DNA of 64,000 nt from Terfezia claveryi (taxonomy: Eukaryota; Ascomycota; Pezizomycetes; Pezizales; Pezizaceae), in contig WHUX01000261.1 in NCBI GenBank assembly GCA_015179025.1, positions 1 to 64,000 of the forward strand, in the 5' to 3' direction. How positions within the stretch are numbered: position 1 is the stretch's first letter; every line of letters begins with the position of its first letter. The notes under the pieces were generated by a model, which did no database searches, had not been told where the DNA came from, and worked only from the letters and a program-made list of their open reading frames with translations. The position numbers and the translations under genes are program-made. Positions 36,251-46,276 of this stretch are shown here, one piece after another.

Positions 36251-38940
36251 GGGTCATTCCTTATTTTTATCATTGTTGTTTTTATCCTTAATGGCTATTG
36301 GTATAGCTAAATCTTGTGCAGATGTACCCATGAGTACCTTATTTTGTCATTTCCTACAGTCCTTGAAGGAGTGTCCAGGGTTCCAACACTATGGACATTT
36401 CTTGTCTCTAATTAATTGCATCTTTGTCTTCTGATCCAATTTTTTTGTGATGGTATCTCAATCTGAGTCTTTCTATTTTTCTGTGTTGGGTTTGATGTTG
36501 GAATTGCTGCTAGAATTAAATCCTGTTTTTTGTCGTTGATTCTAGTCTCTGCATGGACCGTGACTTCGATTTTCATTCTGAGAGTGTTGTCGTCGGAATG
36601 TATTTGTTGTTGGTGGTGGGGCAATATCTTTCTTGTAAGCTTCATATAAATCCGCTTGATGCATAAGCTGATCATATGACTAGCATGCGCACCGAGTCGA
36701 GTTTTCCCCACGCCGACTCGCCAAGACTCACGCCGATGGCCGAGTTTCGTCCCACCCTCAAACTCAGCGAGTTGGCTACATGATTCTGTGGAATACTCGG
36801 GCCAGCGCCGAGTAGCTGACAAGTACTCGCCAAGCCTTTTTGTTATGCGGAATAGGCTGGAAGCCTATGATACTTTCCCCGCCCATATATACATGGAAAT
36901 CATGCATTCGCGGCCTATATATATACATGGAATTCGTGCATTCGCGGCTTATATATATACCTGGAAATCATGTATTCACGGCTTATATATCTACATGGAA
37001 ATCATGCATTCACAGCCTGTATATATATAATGAATTCGATACATACTAGCTATGAATACACAAACTCCATTTATATATATAAGCCGCAAATGCGTGATTT
37101 GCAAGCATATATATAAGCCACAAATATATAATTTCCATATATATATATAAGCTGCAAATACATGATTTCCCTGTATATATATAAGCTGCAAATGCATGAA
37201 TTCCATGTATATATATAAGCCTGAATGCATGAATTTCATGTATATACATAAGCCGCGAATGTATGAATTCTATGTATATATATAAGCCTCGAATGCATGA
37301 ATTTCATGTATATATGGCCGGTGACCCTAGAATGCTAGCCTGTTCCCCGTAACAAAAGGGCTTGGCGAGTACTCATGAGTAGCCGGCGAGTCAGCGCGAG
37401 CTGGCTTCTCATGGATTGCCATCGGCGCGAGTCGGTGTCGAGTAGGAAAAATAGTTGGCAAACTCGCCTCGACTCGGGCCGAAGCACACACTACATATGA
37501 CCATTCTTCTTTGATTAAAGGAATTAATGTAGCTGACATATATGGTGGCAGGTGATTAAGAAACTTTCTTCTTTTTACTTCCTACGATATTGATTGTTTA
37601 TCATCCTTGTCAATCAATTTAATTTGTATTTCAGTAGGCCAGTTGGTAAACTGTTTAATTCTTATGTGACGTCCATCCTTGTATGGTATGGCTGTCTCCT
37701 ATTATTTCCATAAAATGTCCTTACTAGTGGAGGGTATCAGAATATCCATTAGTACTAATATGAATCTAAAGAATGTTGCATTCTTTCCTTTTTCTCTTAG
37801 GAATTGATTATAAGTAGTAAGCGTGCTTCCTTCGATTCTAAATCCTACAATTTCCAAAGCTGAAGTGCCTTCCAAATCTATTCCTTTGATAACAAACCAA
37901 TGTTGCATTGCTGTGGCCCAAGAGTCAAAATACTGTGAGTCTTGCCATTTTTTGTCTTCTCCTCTTATTTTTTCTAATAGGTCAATCTTTATTCCTTTCA
38001 AAGCATTTATTGCTTTATAGTTACCCATTGTAACCATTCTTGTTGTAGATTCCTATTGCTGGTATTCAACTGATTTTCCTCATTTGGGTATTCTTTTAAG
38101 ACTTTGACTTGAAATTGATGATACCTTATCAGAGTCAGAGCTATCATCTCCCCTATTATCTGGGTCTCGTCCTCCTCCTTGTATTTTCTGCTTCTATTGG
38201 TCTATTCCTATATCTAGATCATCATCGTCTTCTGGTAATTCTATAAATTCTGGTGGTTGGTCTTTATTGTCTAGTTCTTTGGCTGACCCAGTCCTCCTTT
38301 CTGGTGTCTCAAGTGCTCGACCTTTGCCTTTCGATTGATCTTTTGGTTTTTTCAGGAACACTTCTGGAAGTTCTTTACTAGGATTGAAAAAATCCTCTAC
38401 GGTATGTGCTGATTCTTCTAAATGATTGCCGCTCATCATAAATGCCATTATTTCTTCCCAGTTATTTATTACCCAATTCGGTTTCCTTAAAAGTAGAACA
38501 ACAGGTTTCTTTAATTCCTTACATAAAAATGCATTCATTTCTAAGTCCTTTTCTTTAAATGGGTAAGGTGTTAGCTATAAATAGTGTTTTACTATGGCTT
38601 CTATTAAGAGTCGAGTATCTTCAGGATGATACTGTTGGGCATGTCCCATTGAGCGAGTATATTTCAAAATCTCCTCAATTGTTGGAAGATGTCTGTCCCA
38701 AAATTCTTCCGATGCGAGAGGTAAAGCTATACTAAAATATAGTTTGGTTCCTGCTCCACCTGGTTCTCCTATTTCTATATCTATAGGTAGATTTATTTCC
38801 CCTTCTGTATTAGAAACTACAAATCTGGTCTTTATGTGAGTTTCTTCTACTAATTTCTTAATATCTTTAGGTAATATAGTTAACCGTCTCGACCTCTTAG
38901 TCTTACTAAGTTCAGATGCCATTATATCTGATTTCGTCAT
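36250..38940 (-). pseudogene. B4 Gag relic, split by hAT copy 2
   Basis: It starts at Met 38,940 (MTKSDIMASELSKTKRSRRL) and parallels the intact B2 Gag. Open blocks are 38,575-38,940, 38,194-38,538 and 37,702-38,037. After the hAT insertion the frame resumes from 36,672 downwards to the knuckle near 36,355-36,400, read as a stop in place of Cys or Trp followed by CWNPGHSFKDC. A perfect 11-bp hairpin at 36,196-36,221 lies at the Gag-protease boundary. Confidence 0.82.
36681..37493 (+). mobile_element. hAT-like foldback element, copy 2 (813 bp)
   Basis: It starts TAGCATGCGCACCGAGTCG and ends GAAGCACACACTA, with a perfect 8-bp duplication CATATGAC (36,673-36,680 and 37,494-37,501). B2 carries the uninterrupted sequence GTCATATGATCAGC on the opposite orientation near 52,900, a natural empty site. 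The core (about 36,885-37,315) is a head-to-head array of 34-bp units typified by CATGGAATTCGTGCATTCGC followed by GGCTTATATATATA. Units are direct in the left half and reverse-complemented in the right half. The many open frames in the array are by-products of the repeat. Confidence 0.93.
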
Positions 38941-38998
38941 CTATCTATAACCAAATACAGCTGGTTATGCAATAAGATCGTCTAGTTACTTTTCTTCT

Positions 38999-39406
38999 TT
39001 GGTACCTTACTATACTGATAGTGTAGTGGCTGATGATCTTTATGATCTCCATTTGACTGACAGTTCTGTTGACTCAGTAGCTCACGCAGCTATTGAGGCT
39101 GGATGTCAGGTTTCTGATGTTTCTTATAGTCTTGGTTTTTCTTCATCTACTGGTTTAGAATCTAGTTCTAGTTCTTTCAGCAAGAGTGTCACGTTTTCTG
39201 ATTGGTGTATTGAAGTAGACGTTGAGGGCATAGAGGTATTGGTAGAGATGACTAAGCCTAAGGAAAGTTCTGATGGAGGTAATTCTTTTCTGGAGGAATT
39301 GGCTGCAGTAGAGGCAGCGAGATTTGAGCCTTGGGATTGTGATGCTTGGTTGTTTATACCAATTATTTCTGGGACCTGGAGGGCTGGTTTTTTAATGGTA
39401 TACTAG
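38999..39406 (+). other. Antisense open frame in the 5' leader of B4
   Basis: A 135-residue frame on the strand opposite to gag-pol, upstream of gag. It contains KSVTFSDWC and AAVEAARFEPWDCD. A homologous open frame exists in B2 (minus strand, about 51,051-51,400). No known family was recognised. It may be a by-product of constraint on a sense frame there (SQGSNLAASTAA) or a real antisense product. Confidence 0.4.
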
Positions 39407-39751
39407 ATTTACAGGTATAGATATAATGTTGGTTACCAGTAGTACAAGATGAGTTGTCAATCTTATTGGGAAAAGTGTTGTGAACAAGGGTGGGATTGTT
39501 TAATATGGGAAACTACTGCCCGTTAGACCTTTGCTTAGCTTGCTTCTAAGTCTTTTATTGATGTACTGCAGTTGAGAGTCTGATGTCTCATTGTTGGATT
39601 TTGTTGGCTAGTTAGTTAAATAATGATATCGATTTTAAATGTGCACTTGTGTGTCGAATTGTATACACTTGCATTAGTGTAATAAAAGTATCCGAAGGTT
39701 GATCTTGCTTTGGATTTAAGAGTAAAGATTAAGTAAGTAAGTTAAAAAAAA

Positions 39752-40422
39752 TGTAATAAATGGTACTAGACAGTATTCATTCGGTACCATTTATACAATC
39801 TATATCTGTAGGCATGGACATTTGTGTATTTCGGTTCTGCTGAGGTAAGACCTCAGAAGAGTAGGGAAATTACTATATAGCATATTCCTGGAGGGAACAG
39901 TAATTAACTAGTATAATCTATCTTATATGATTTGTGCTATCTAAGCTATATAATCTTGATCTGATCGAAATATAGGCTTGCTTGCTGCTGTATGCTTGCT
40001 TGTTGCTTCTTGGAGATTCTAGAGGGAATCTAGCGGCCTATTTATACTCCCCTAAGATCTGATGACTAAGGAAATAAATACAATAAAGGGTGGCACACCA
40101 GAAGGTAGTGTACTGTACAAAAGGGGTCATGTAGCCATAGTAATGAGTCACACGCCTTAAACAATGGTCATGTGGCTATAGTAATGAGTCACATGCTTTA
40201 AACAATAGTCACATAGCTATAATGAGGGTGTCTTCATATGGCAAGTGCCATGGAACTTTCTGTAGTAAATTCCGCATGCTGTAGACGTTTATTAAGCAGT
40301 AGGAAGTGGTTGAATGCTAGTCCTTCAACCGAGAGGCTTAGTTATATAATATAGTAGTAATATAGAAAATACAAAAGTATATAATCAATTTTATAAGCAA
40401 TGAAACAACGTTCTCCATTATA
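39752..40422 (-). repeat. B4 5' LTR (671 bp)
   Basis: It reads TGTAATAAATGGTACTAG to CTCCATTACA on the plus strand. It has one more tandem unit (GTGACTCATTACTATGGCC type) than the 3' LTR, explaining the 41-bp difference. The leader next to it begins with a run of T on the minus strand. No TGG primer-binding site is adjacent, so self-priming is possible. Confidence 0.88.
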
Positions 40423-40838
40423 CATTCACCCCTTATATATATACATGGAATTCATGTATTTATGGCCTCTATATTATGTATTTGCAGCCTCTATATATAC
40501 ATAGAAATTATGTATTCGCGACCTGTATATACATACATGGATTAGGTATATACTAGCTGCAAATACATGAACTCCATATATATATTAAGCTGCGAATACA
40601 TGAATTTCATGTATATATATAAGCCGGAAATGCACGAATTTCATGTATATATAGCTGGCTTAGGTAAGATGCTAGCCTATGCCCCATAATAAAAGGGCTT
40701 GGCAAGTACTCACGAGTAGCCAGTGAGTTGACATGAGCTGGCTTCTTATAGAATGCCATCGGCGCGAGTCAGTATCGAGTAGGAAAAATAGTTGGCAAAC
40801 TCGCCTCCACTTGGGCCGATGCATACACTACTTATGCT

Positions 40839-41916
40839 AGACCGACCTCGCCTCCTGCCAAAGCAATTTCGCGACCACCCAGAATGACTTAATAAATAAA
40901 AGAAGAACTATCCAGACTCTGAATAGGGCCCTAGACACTATTGGAAGTCAAGCAGCTCCAGCACCTCAAGTATCCCAAGTATCTAAGACCTAGGATCTTC
41001 CCACCCCACCAAAGTTTAATGGTGACAGGACTCGTCTGAAAGCTTGGAAAAATTCCATCAAGATCAAACTAAATGGGGATGCTGTAAAGTTCCCTACCAT
41101 TCAGCACTGATTAGCCTATGTATACGGCCTATTAGAGGGTATAGCTTTAGACCAGGTCCAACCCTATGGGCTTGATGACAACTTCAACCTTCCTGATATT
41201 ACTGCCTTATTTACAATCCTTGACTGCACTTTTAGAGACTCAGATCCCATAAGTATAGCAACTCGTGCTCTACAAGAACTAAAAGAGAGAGGACATGACC
41301 TCTCAGTGTATGTGGCTGAATTCTCAAGGTTGGCTGGAGAGGCAGAGTGGAATGATTGGGTGAAGCAGGAACAATTCAAGGAAGGCCTCAATATTGAGCT
41401 TAAATAGGCCTTCCTGTATTCTTCAGATGTTAAAACTCTCAATAAATATATTGATCAGATATCGAAGATGGAGCAAAAATTGGCTAGGTTAAGAGCCCAG
41501 ACTAGCACCTTCAGTACCCATCAGCCTATGAGAGTACAGCACCCCTAGAGCTAAACACAGCAACTATGACTCTATAATCTAAGCTCTCAGACCTAAGCTA
41601 TAGCCAAAAAGCTAGCCTACCTGTCCCATAGAGGTAGTGCCGGACCTAAGCTATAGCCAATAAGCTAGCCCACCTATGTCTTGAGGCTGGCAGCACTACC
41701 CCCATGGATTTATTATCAGGAACTTGAAGGCCCTGTTTGATATAAGAAGAGAGGGAACATTGCTGCAACAATAGGTTGTATATCGCCTGTAGGAAAAGAG
41801 ATCACTTCATTGTAGTATGTCCCCTCTGCAAGAACCGCTCCCTACCTGCCCATACCATATCCGAGTCATGGATCGAGGAAGTTGAAGAGTCGAAAAAAGG
41901 GGAGTCCCTTGCCTAG
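40839..41916 (+). pseudogene. A4 Gag relic, C-terminal part
   Basis: It resumes the Gag broken at 30,295: LPTPPKFNGDRT-like core near 40,998, WKNSIKIKLNGDAVKF, RLAGEAEWND, then a Gln-rich segment and a knuckle near 41,800 (CRKRDHFIVVC). It ends at TAG 41,914-41,916. The equivalent heptamer is GAAAAAA, and the -1 frame is open into the protease, as in A1, A2 and A6. Confidence 0.78.
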
Positions 41917-42961
41917 TTACTGATACTAGCAAGAGACCTGCCCAAGGTTATTTATCTTTGTCTGCATTTTCTTTGCCTGTACCTATGTCTGTTGATGAAT
42001 TTCGCTTGTTTGGCAAGCATCTTGTAGTACTAATACCTGTTAAATTTCATAGTAAAATAGTGGTAATATCAGCTCTCATAAATTATAGTACTTTGGGGAT
42101 TGCATTTATTAATCAGACCTTTATCAGTAAAAACTCCATAACAACCTCCAAATTAAAGACCTCCTACCTTCTCGACGTTATTGATGGCCGTCCTATCTCT
42201 TCTGGAGCTATCACTGACCTCGCTTGTTTACCTAGTACCATTAAAGACCATTCAGAGAGTCTCCTTATATTTGTGACTAAGCTCAAATACCCCATTGATT
42301 TGGGGATCCCCTGGCTCTGAATGCATAATGTCTCTATTAACTTTGGCTGTTACATCTTAAACTTCAATAGCAGGTATTTCGAAAAGTACTGCAGTGCCCT
42401 ACAGACTGCCATTAAAAGATTATGTGCCCTACCATCCCTAGTAGAGGACCCTAGCTAGGTGGTAACCTCACTGATACTCCTTGATATCAACTTTATTAGA
42501 GTAGGGGCCTTTACTTACCTTACCAGAAGGCACAAGCTAAAAGCCTATACTCTATCAATCTGTAAAGTTAACCTAGAAATTAATAAGCTACAGTCCAAGG
42601 AAGAATAGAAGTTCATGGTTCTAGGGGAATACTATGAATTAATTGACTTGTTCTCTGAGAAAGCTGCTGAGAAGCTGGCACTACATCGACCTTATAATCA
42701 TATGATCCCTCTAGTGGAAGAAAAGACTCCCCCTTATGGCCCGCTCTATAGAATATCTTGGCTGAAATTTGAGGCTCTGAAGAAGTACTTGAAGAACAAC
42801 CTCAATAAGAGCCTCATTCGGCACAGCTCTTCCCCAATAGGCGCCCTGGTGTTATTTGTGAAGAAATCCAATAGCTCCCTTCAATTGTGTATTGATTATC
42901 ATAGCCTGAACGAGATAACGGTAAAAAATAGGTACTCTCTACCACTAATGTAGGAGATATT
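41895..42961 (+). pseudogene. A4 protease and RT start (truncated)
   Basis: The protease block at 41,958-42,320 has LINYSTLGIAFINQ in place of LIDCGA, so Asp is lost. RT begins near 42,615 ([19 protein letters not shown]) and reaches [20 protein letters not shown]. It breaks at 42,961 within the RT. The remaining pol is not found downstream, so this is a deletion, not a clean insertion. Confidence 0.78.
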
Positions 42962-43290
42962 CATTAGCAAGAAATCATGTTTGCGTCCTGTGTATCCGGA
43001 TGCACAGGACGCACAGGATGCATAGGATGAAAACTCAAGATTAGGACACCAAAGCTTGTTCCTGTTACGTCAGGACACAACGCACTATGCTCCAGCTCCT
43101 GGGATGCAACACTCACCCATAGCAGGTATTCCGGCATCCACGACATAATATAAGCATGATTCTGCTTCTAGAATGCAATACAAATGTGCTCCAATGCCTG
43201 GGACGCAACATATGTACTTTGCAAATGCTCTGTCCTTTTGGACGCAACATAGAACGGGCTGCTCATCCACAATGCTCTAGGTTATACTGC
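42962..43290. repeat. GCGTCC-rich repeat region, copy 1
   Basis: It has clustered GCGTCCTG, GGACGCACAGGATGC and GGGACGCAACA motifs. Both edges carry TTGCGTCC/GGACGCAA. Part of it matches the array at 58,060-58,310. It looks like the repeat-rich end of a DNA transposon, but no clean terminal repeats or target duplication were found. Open frames in it are not convincing genes. Confidence 0.45.
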
Positions 43291-43300
43291 TGGCATTGCT

Positions 43301-44010
43301 AATGGAAAGTCCAAAATCACTATCTTCTATAATGCACATCTATCTTCTAGAAACCATAGTATCTCTCAGAGATATTCAGGGAAATTCAGAGACAGTGGTA
43401 TCTACCAGATAGAATATTAAAAGGAGGTTATCTCTAAGTAGTAGAATACTTACAGTATCTCCTAAATATAACATTTAGAGAGAATAATCTCCAACTGGCA
43501 AAATGTCTCCAGTCTATCTTCTAGAGATACTCAAAAATATTTAGAGACAGTAGTATCTCTTAGGCAGGATATTGAGAGGAGGTTGTACCTAAGTAGCAGA
43601 ATGTCTTTAGTCTGTCTCACAAAAATAGTTGTATCTCTCAGAGATACTTAGAGACACTCAGAGACAGTAGTATCTAGCAAGGACACTTAGACAAACTAGT
43701 AGATAGTGGTGTCTCCCAGATGGGAGATCTAGAGAAGATTGTTCCTAAGTAGTAGAATATCTATAGTCTGTCTCTTAGAGACAGTACTATCTCTTAAAGA
43801 CATTCAGGGATACTCAGAGATAGTAGTATCTCCTAGATAGAACATCTAAAAGAGGTTATCTCCAAGTAGCAGAATACCTCTAGTGTCTCCCAGAAATAGT
43901 AGTATCTTCTAGATACAACATCCAGAGGGCGATATCCCTAACTAGTAGAATATCTCTAGTAGTATTAGTAGGGTCTGACATATAGAAGACAAACTATTTT
44001 GTTTCCTAAT
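43301..44010. mobile_element. Inverted-repeat element with GTATCTC minisatellite, copy 2
   Basis: The right end, reverse-complemented, reads ATTAGGAAACAAAATAG followed by TTTGTCTTCT, close to copies 1 and 3. The left end (AATGGAAAGTCCAAAATCAC) is a poorer match. The interior is a decayed tandem array with a period near 110 bp built from GAGACAGTAGTATCTC, AACATC and GGTTATCTC motifs. There is no coding capacity. Confidence 0.6.
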
Positions 44011-44033
44011 GTAAGATAAAACTTTATAAAGGT

Positions 44034-44660
44034 CGTTACAACCGTGTTTTTAGTCTTGATTTGACACTCTAACAAGCTTGTTCGGGTGTCGTACTGTTTT
44101 GACACTCAAATAGGCTTGTTCGGGTGTCATTGATAGGTTATTGACATTATTGCCCTCGGTATCACCTGCGACGCAGGTGATGAGTTATTGATATTGTTGT
44201 CTTTATCATCACCTGCGATTGCAGGTGATGGGTTATCATTACCTTGCTTGGCTTCCGAGATAAGGGAACTTGGGAAGCTTATTCCTTCCTTTGCCCTGGC
44301 CCAGAATTATGTATATAGAGCCCCTGTCCTTTGTACTGTCGTTGGATCCCTATCCAACGTCTTGTATACCTAATATAGGACCTTGTCTCTTTGCAAAGGT
44401 GTACCTCCCTTGTACACCCCCTCGTCTTGCCTCGTCCCGTGAATAACTCTGCAACATAGCTGCCCCCCTCCGACACATGCGGCAACTTCCTCTGTGTGTC
44501 TCATACCCCTTGCCCTCTGCCCCTCTTGCCTCTTGCCCTTGCCCCCCGTCCCAGCCTTCCCCTAGTCATACACGTAGCGTTTCTACATGTGTCTTGCCCT
44601 AGCCTCTGCCCTCTTCCCGGTGTACCCCTTAGTCGCCTTGTCCCCAGAGCCTACGTTACA
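44034..44660 (+). repeat. A5 5' LTR (627 bp) with mixed U3 modules
   Basis: It starts CGTTACAACCGTG and ends ACGTTACA. U3 holds two 28-bp near-palindromes (44,063-44,090 and 44,101-44,128; core AAGCTTGTTCGGGTGTC), then two CACCTG...CAGGTG units (near 44,160-44,235). A TATATAG box is near 44,310. The LTR is followed by CTACGTTGGATC. Confidence 0.88.
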
Positions 44661-44691
44661 CTACGTTGGATCGCTCTGAGCAATGGGTACA

Positions 44692-45268
44692 ATGTCCGAA
44701 CCAACCCTTTTACCCACCGACAGGTTCCAAGCATGGCGGGAAACCCCAATACCCTTAGACGCAGCCCAGCTGTTGGAATACTACCGAATGGCTATCGACA
44801 TCTTCACTGCCACCTATAAAATTAGCGAAAAACAAGAAGCGGAGCTCCAGGATACCCAATGAAGGCTGAAAGAAGCCAAAGATGAAATCCTCCTTCTGTG
44901 AGATGACCTTACAGACAACTGAGTAACCATGTGCAACCTTAACCATGCCCTTGCTGCTGCAACTGTACAGGCACCTGTGACCACCATGCCCACCAAAACC
45001 CAAGACCTTCCCACTCCACCCAAATTTAATAGTGAATGGGTCTGCTTCAAGGCCTGGAAAAACTCCATCAATATTAAGCTCAACGTAGACGCTACTAAGT
45101 TTCCAACCACCCAGCACAAACTCGCTTGCGTTTACGGCCTGCTGGAGGGGAAGGCTCTGGACCAAGTCTAGCCCTATGTTTTAAAAACAGGTATCAAACT
45201 AGTGGATATCTCTGCCCTATTCGTGATCTTCGACCAAGCGTTTGGAGACAAGGACCCAAAGGGAATAG
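44692..45268 (+). pseudogene. A5 Gag relic (truncated by B5)
   Basis: It starts MSEPTLLPTDRFQAW. A TGA interrupts it near 44,860, where the aligned codon suggests CGA. Further on it shows LPTPPKFNSEW and LLEGKALDQV, then breaks at 45,268 where the B5 LTR begins. Codon decay is milder than in A2. Confidence 0.8.
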
Positions 45269-45950
45269 TGTAATAAATGGTACTAGACAGTATTCATTCG
45301 GTACCGTTTATACAATCTATATCAGTAGGCACAGCCATTTGTGTATATTGGTTCTGCTGAGGTAAGACCTCAGAAGGGTAGGAAGATTACTATATAGGAC
45401 GTTCCCAGAGGGAACAGTAATTAACTGGTGTAATCTATCTTATATGATTTGTGCTATCTAAGCTATATGATCTTGATCTGATCGGAATATAGGCTTGCTT
45501 GCTCTGAAGGCTTGCTTGGTTGCTTCTTGTCTTTCTTCGGTGGATTCCAGAGGGAATCCAGCAGCCTATTTATACTCCTCTGAGATCTTATGACTAAGGA
45601 AATAAATACAATAAAGGGTAGTACACCAGAAGGTAGTGGGCTGTACAAAAGGGGTCATGTGGCCACAGTAATGAGTCACACGCCTTAAACAATGGTCATG
45701 TGGCCATAGTAATGAGTCACATGCCTTAAATAGAGATCACGCGGCCATAATGAGGGTGTCCTCATATGGCAAGTGCTCTGGAACTTCCCATGGCAAATTC
45801 CGCGTGCTGTGGATACTTATAAAGCAATAGGAGGTGGTTGAAGGCTAGTCTTTCAACCGAGAGGCTTAGTTACATAATATAGTAGTAATATAGGAAATAC
45901 AGAACTATATAACCAATTATATAAGCTAGGAAACAACGTTCTTCATTACA
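45269..45950 (-). repeat. B5 3' LTR (682 bp)
   Basis: On the plus strand it reads TGTAATAAATGG to CTTCATTACA, the same type as the B2 and B4 LTRs. It is followed to the right by the 3' end of B pol, so the element lies on the minus strand. Confidence 0.87.
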
Positions 45951-46276
45951 CTTCCTTACATAGAAGGATTTCCTATCCTTACTTCTCTCGCTCTGTCATA
46001 CTGGTTTCTATACGTCCTAAGATTTGATGCATTGTTAATACATTTGCATTAACATGAATATCCTTAGTGTTTCCTTGACTCATGATTCTATCTCGTTCTT
46101 ATTGGATGAGAGCTCAGGTCTCATCTCTAGTTCGTGGTCCTTGTTTTCCTTTAGTTCTTTGATATCTCTTGAATATATTTTCCATACTTCCAGTCATCCA
46201 AAAGTCTTGAAGAATTTCAGCAGTAATATCCTTGGCATTTACTCAAGAATCATATTTAGGAGAGTATCCTAGCCAT
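45951..46276 (-). pseudogene. B5 Pol C-terminal tail (truncated by A6)
   Basis: On the minus strand this is the basic tail after the chromodomain (VNANVLT, TNVAER-like end) and the last part of the chromodomain, matching 56,500-56,808 of B2. It is cut at 46,276 by the A6 LTR. The rest of B5 is not in the window. Confidence 0.75.

Larger units (their letters stand above)
30690..40422 (-). mobile_element. B4: full-length family B Ty3/gypsy chromovirus relic
   Basis: A minus-strand element with its 3' LTR at 30,690-31,319 and 5' LTR at 39,752-40,422, inserted in the 34-bp array of hAT copy 3. CATTC occurs at both edges (30,685-30,689 and 40,421-40,425). The right copy overlaps the last two LTR bases, so the exact end is ambiguous. 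Gag, protease, RT, RNase H, zinc-finger linker, integrase and chromodomain all remain recognisable. It contains hAT copy 2 (36,681-37,493). Net of that, the length is about 8.9 kb, the best estimate for the family. Confidence 0.9.
30296..40830 (+). mobile_element. hAT-like foldback element, copy 3, split by B4
   Basis: The left part 30,296-30,689 starts TAGCGTGCACACCGAGG. The right part ends at 40,830 with GATGCATACACTA. The 8-bp flanks are CTCATGCT (30,288-30,295) and CTTATGCT (40,831-40,838), which differ by one C/T transition. Without B4 the element is about 800 bp, like copy 2. The left part carries about five 34-bp units, and the right part the oppositely oriented units. There is no transposase gene. 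It is inserted in the A4 gag. Confidence 0.85.

Noticed and set aside
36885..37315. CRISPR-like regular repeats
   Set aside because: Units are contiguous with no unique spacers, they invert in the middle, and the sequence is eukaryotic.
44755..45165. 136-residue minus-strand frame opposite A5 gag
   Set aside because: A shadow of the gag coding strand, as are those at 48,136-48,748 and 11,324-11,644.
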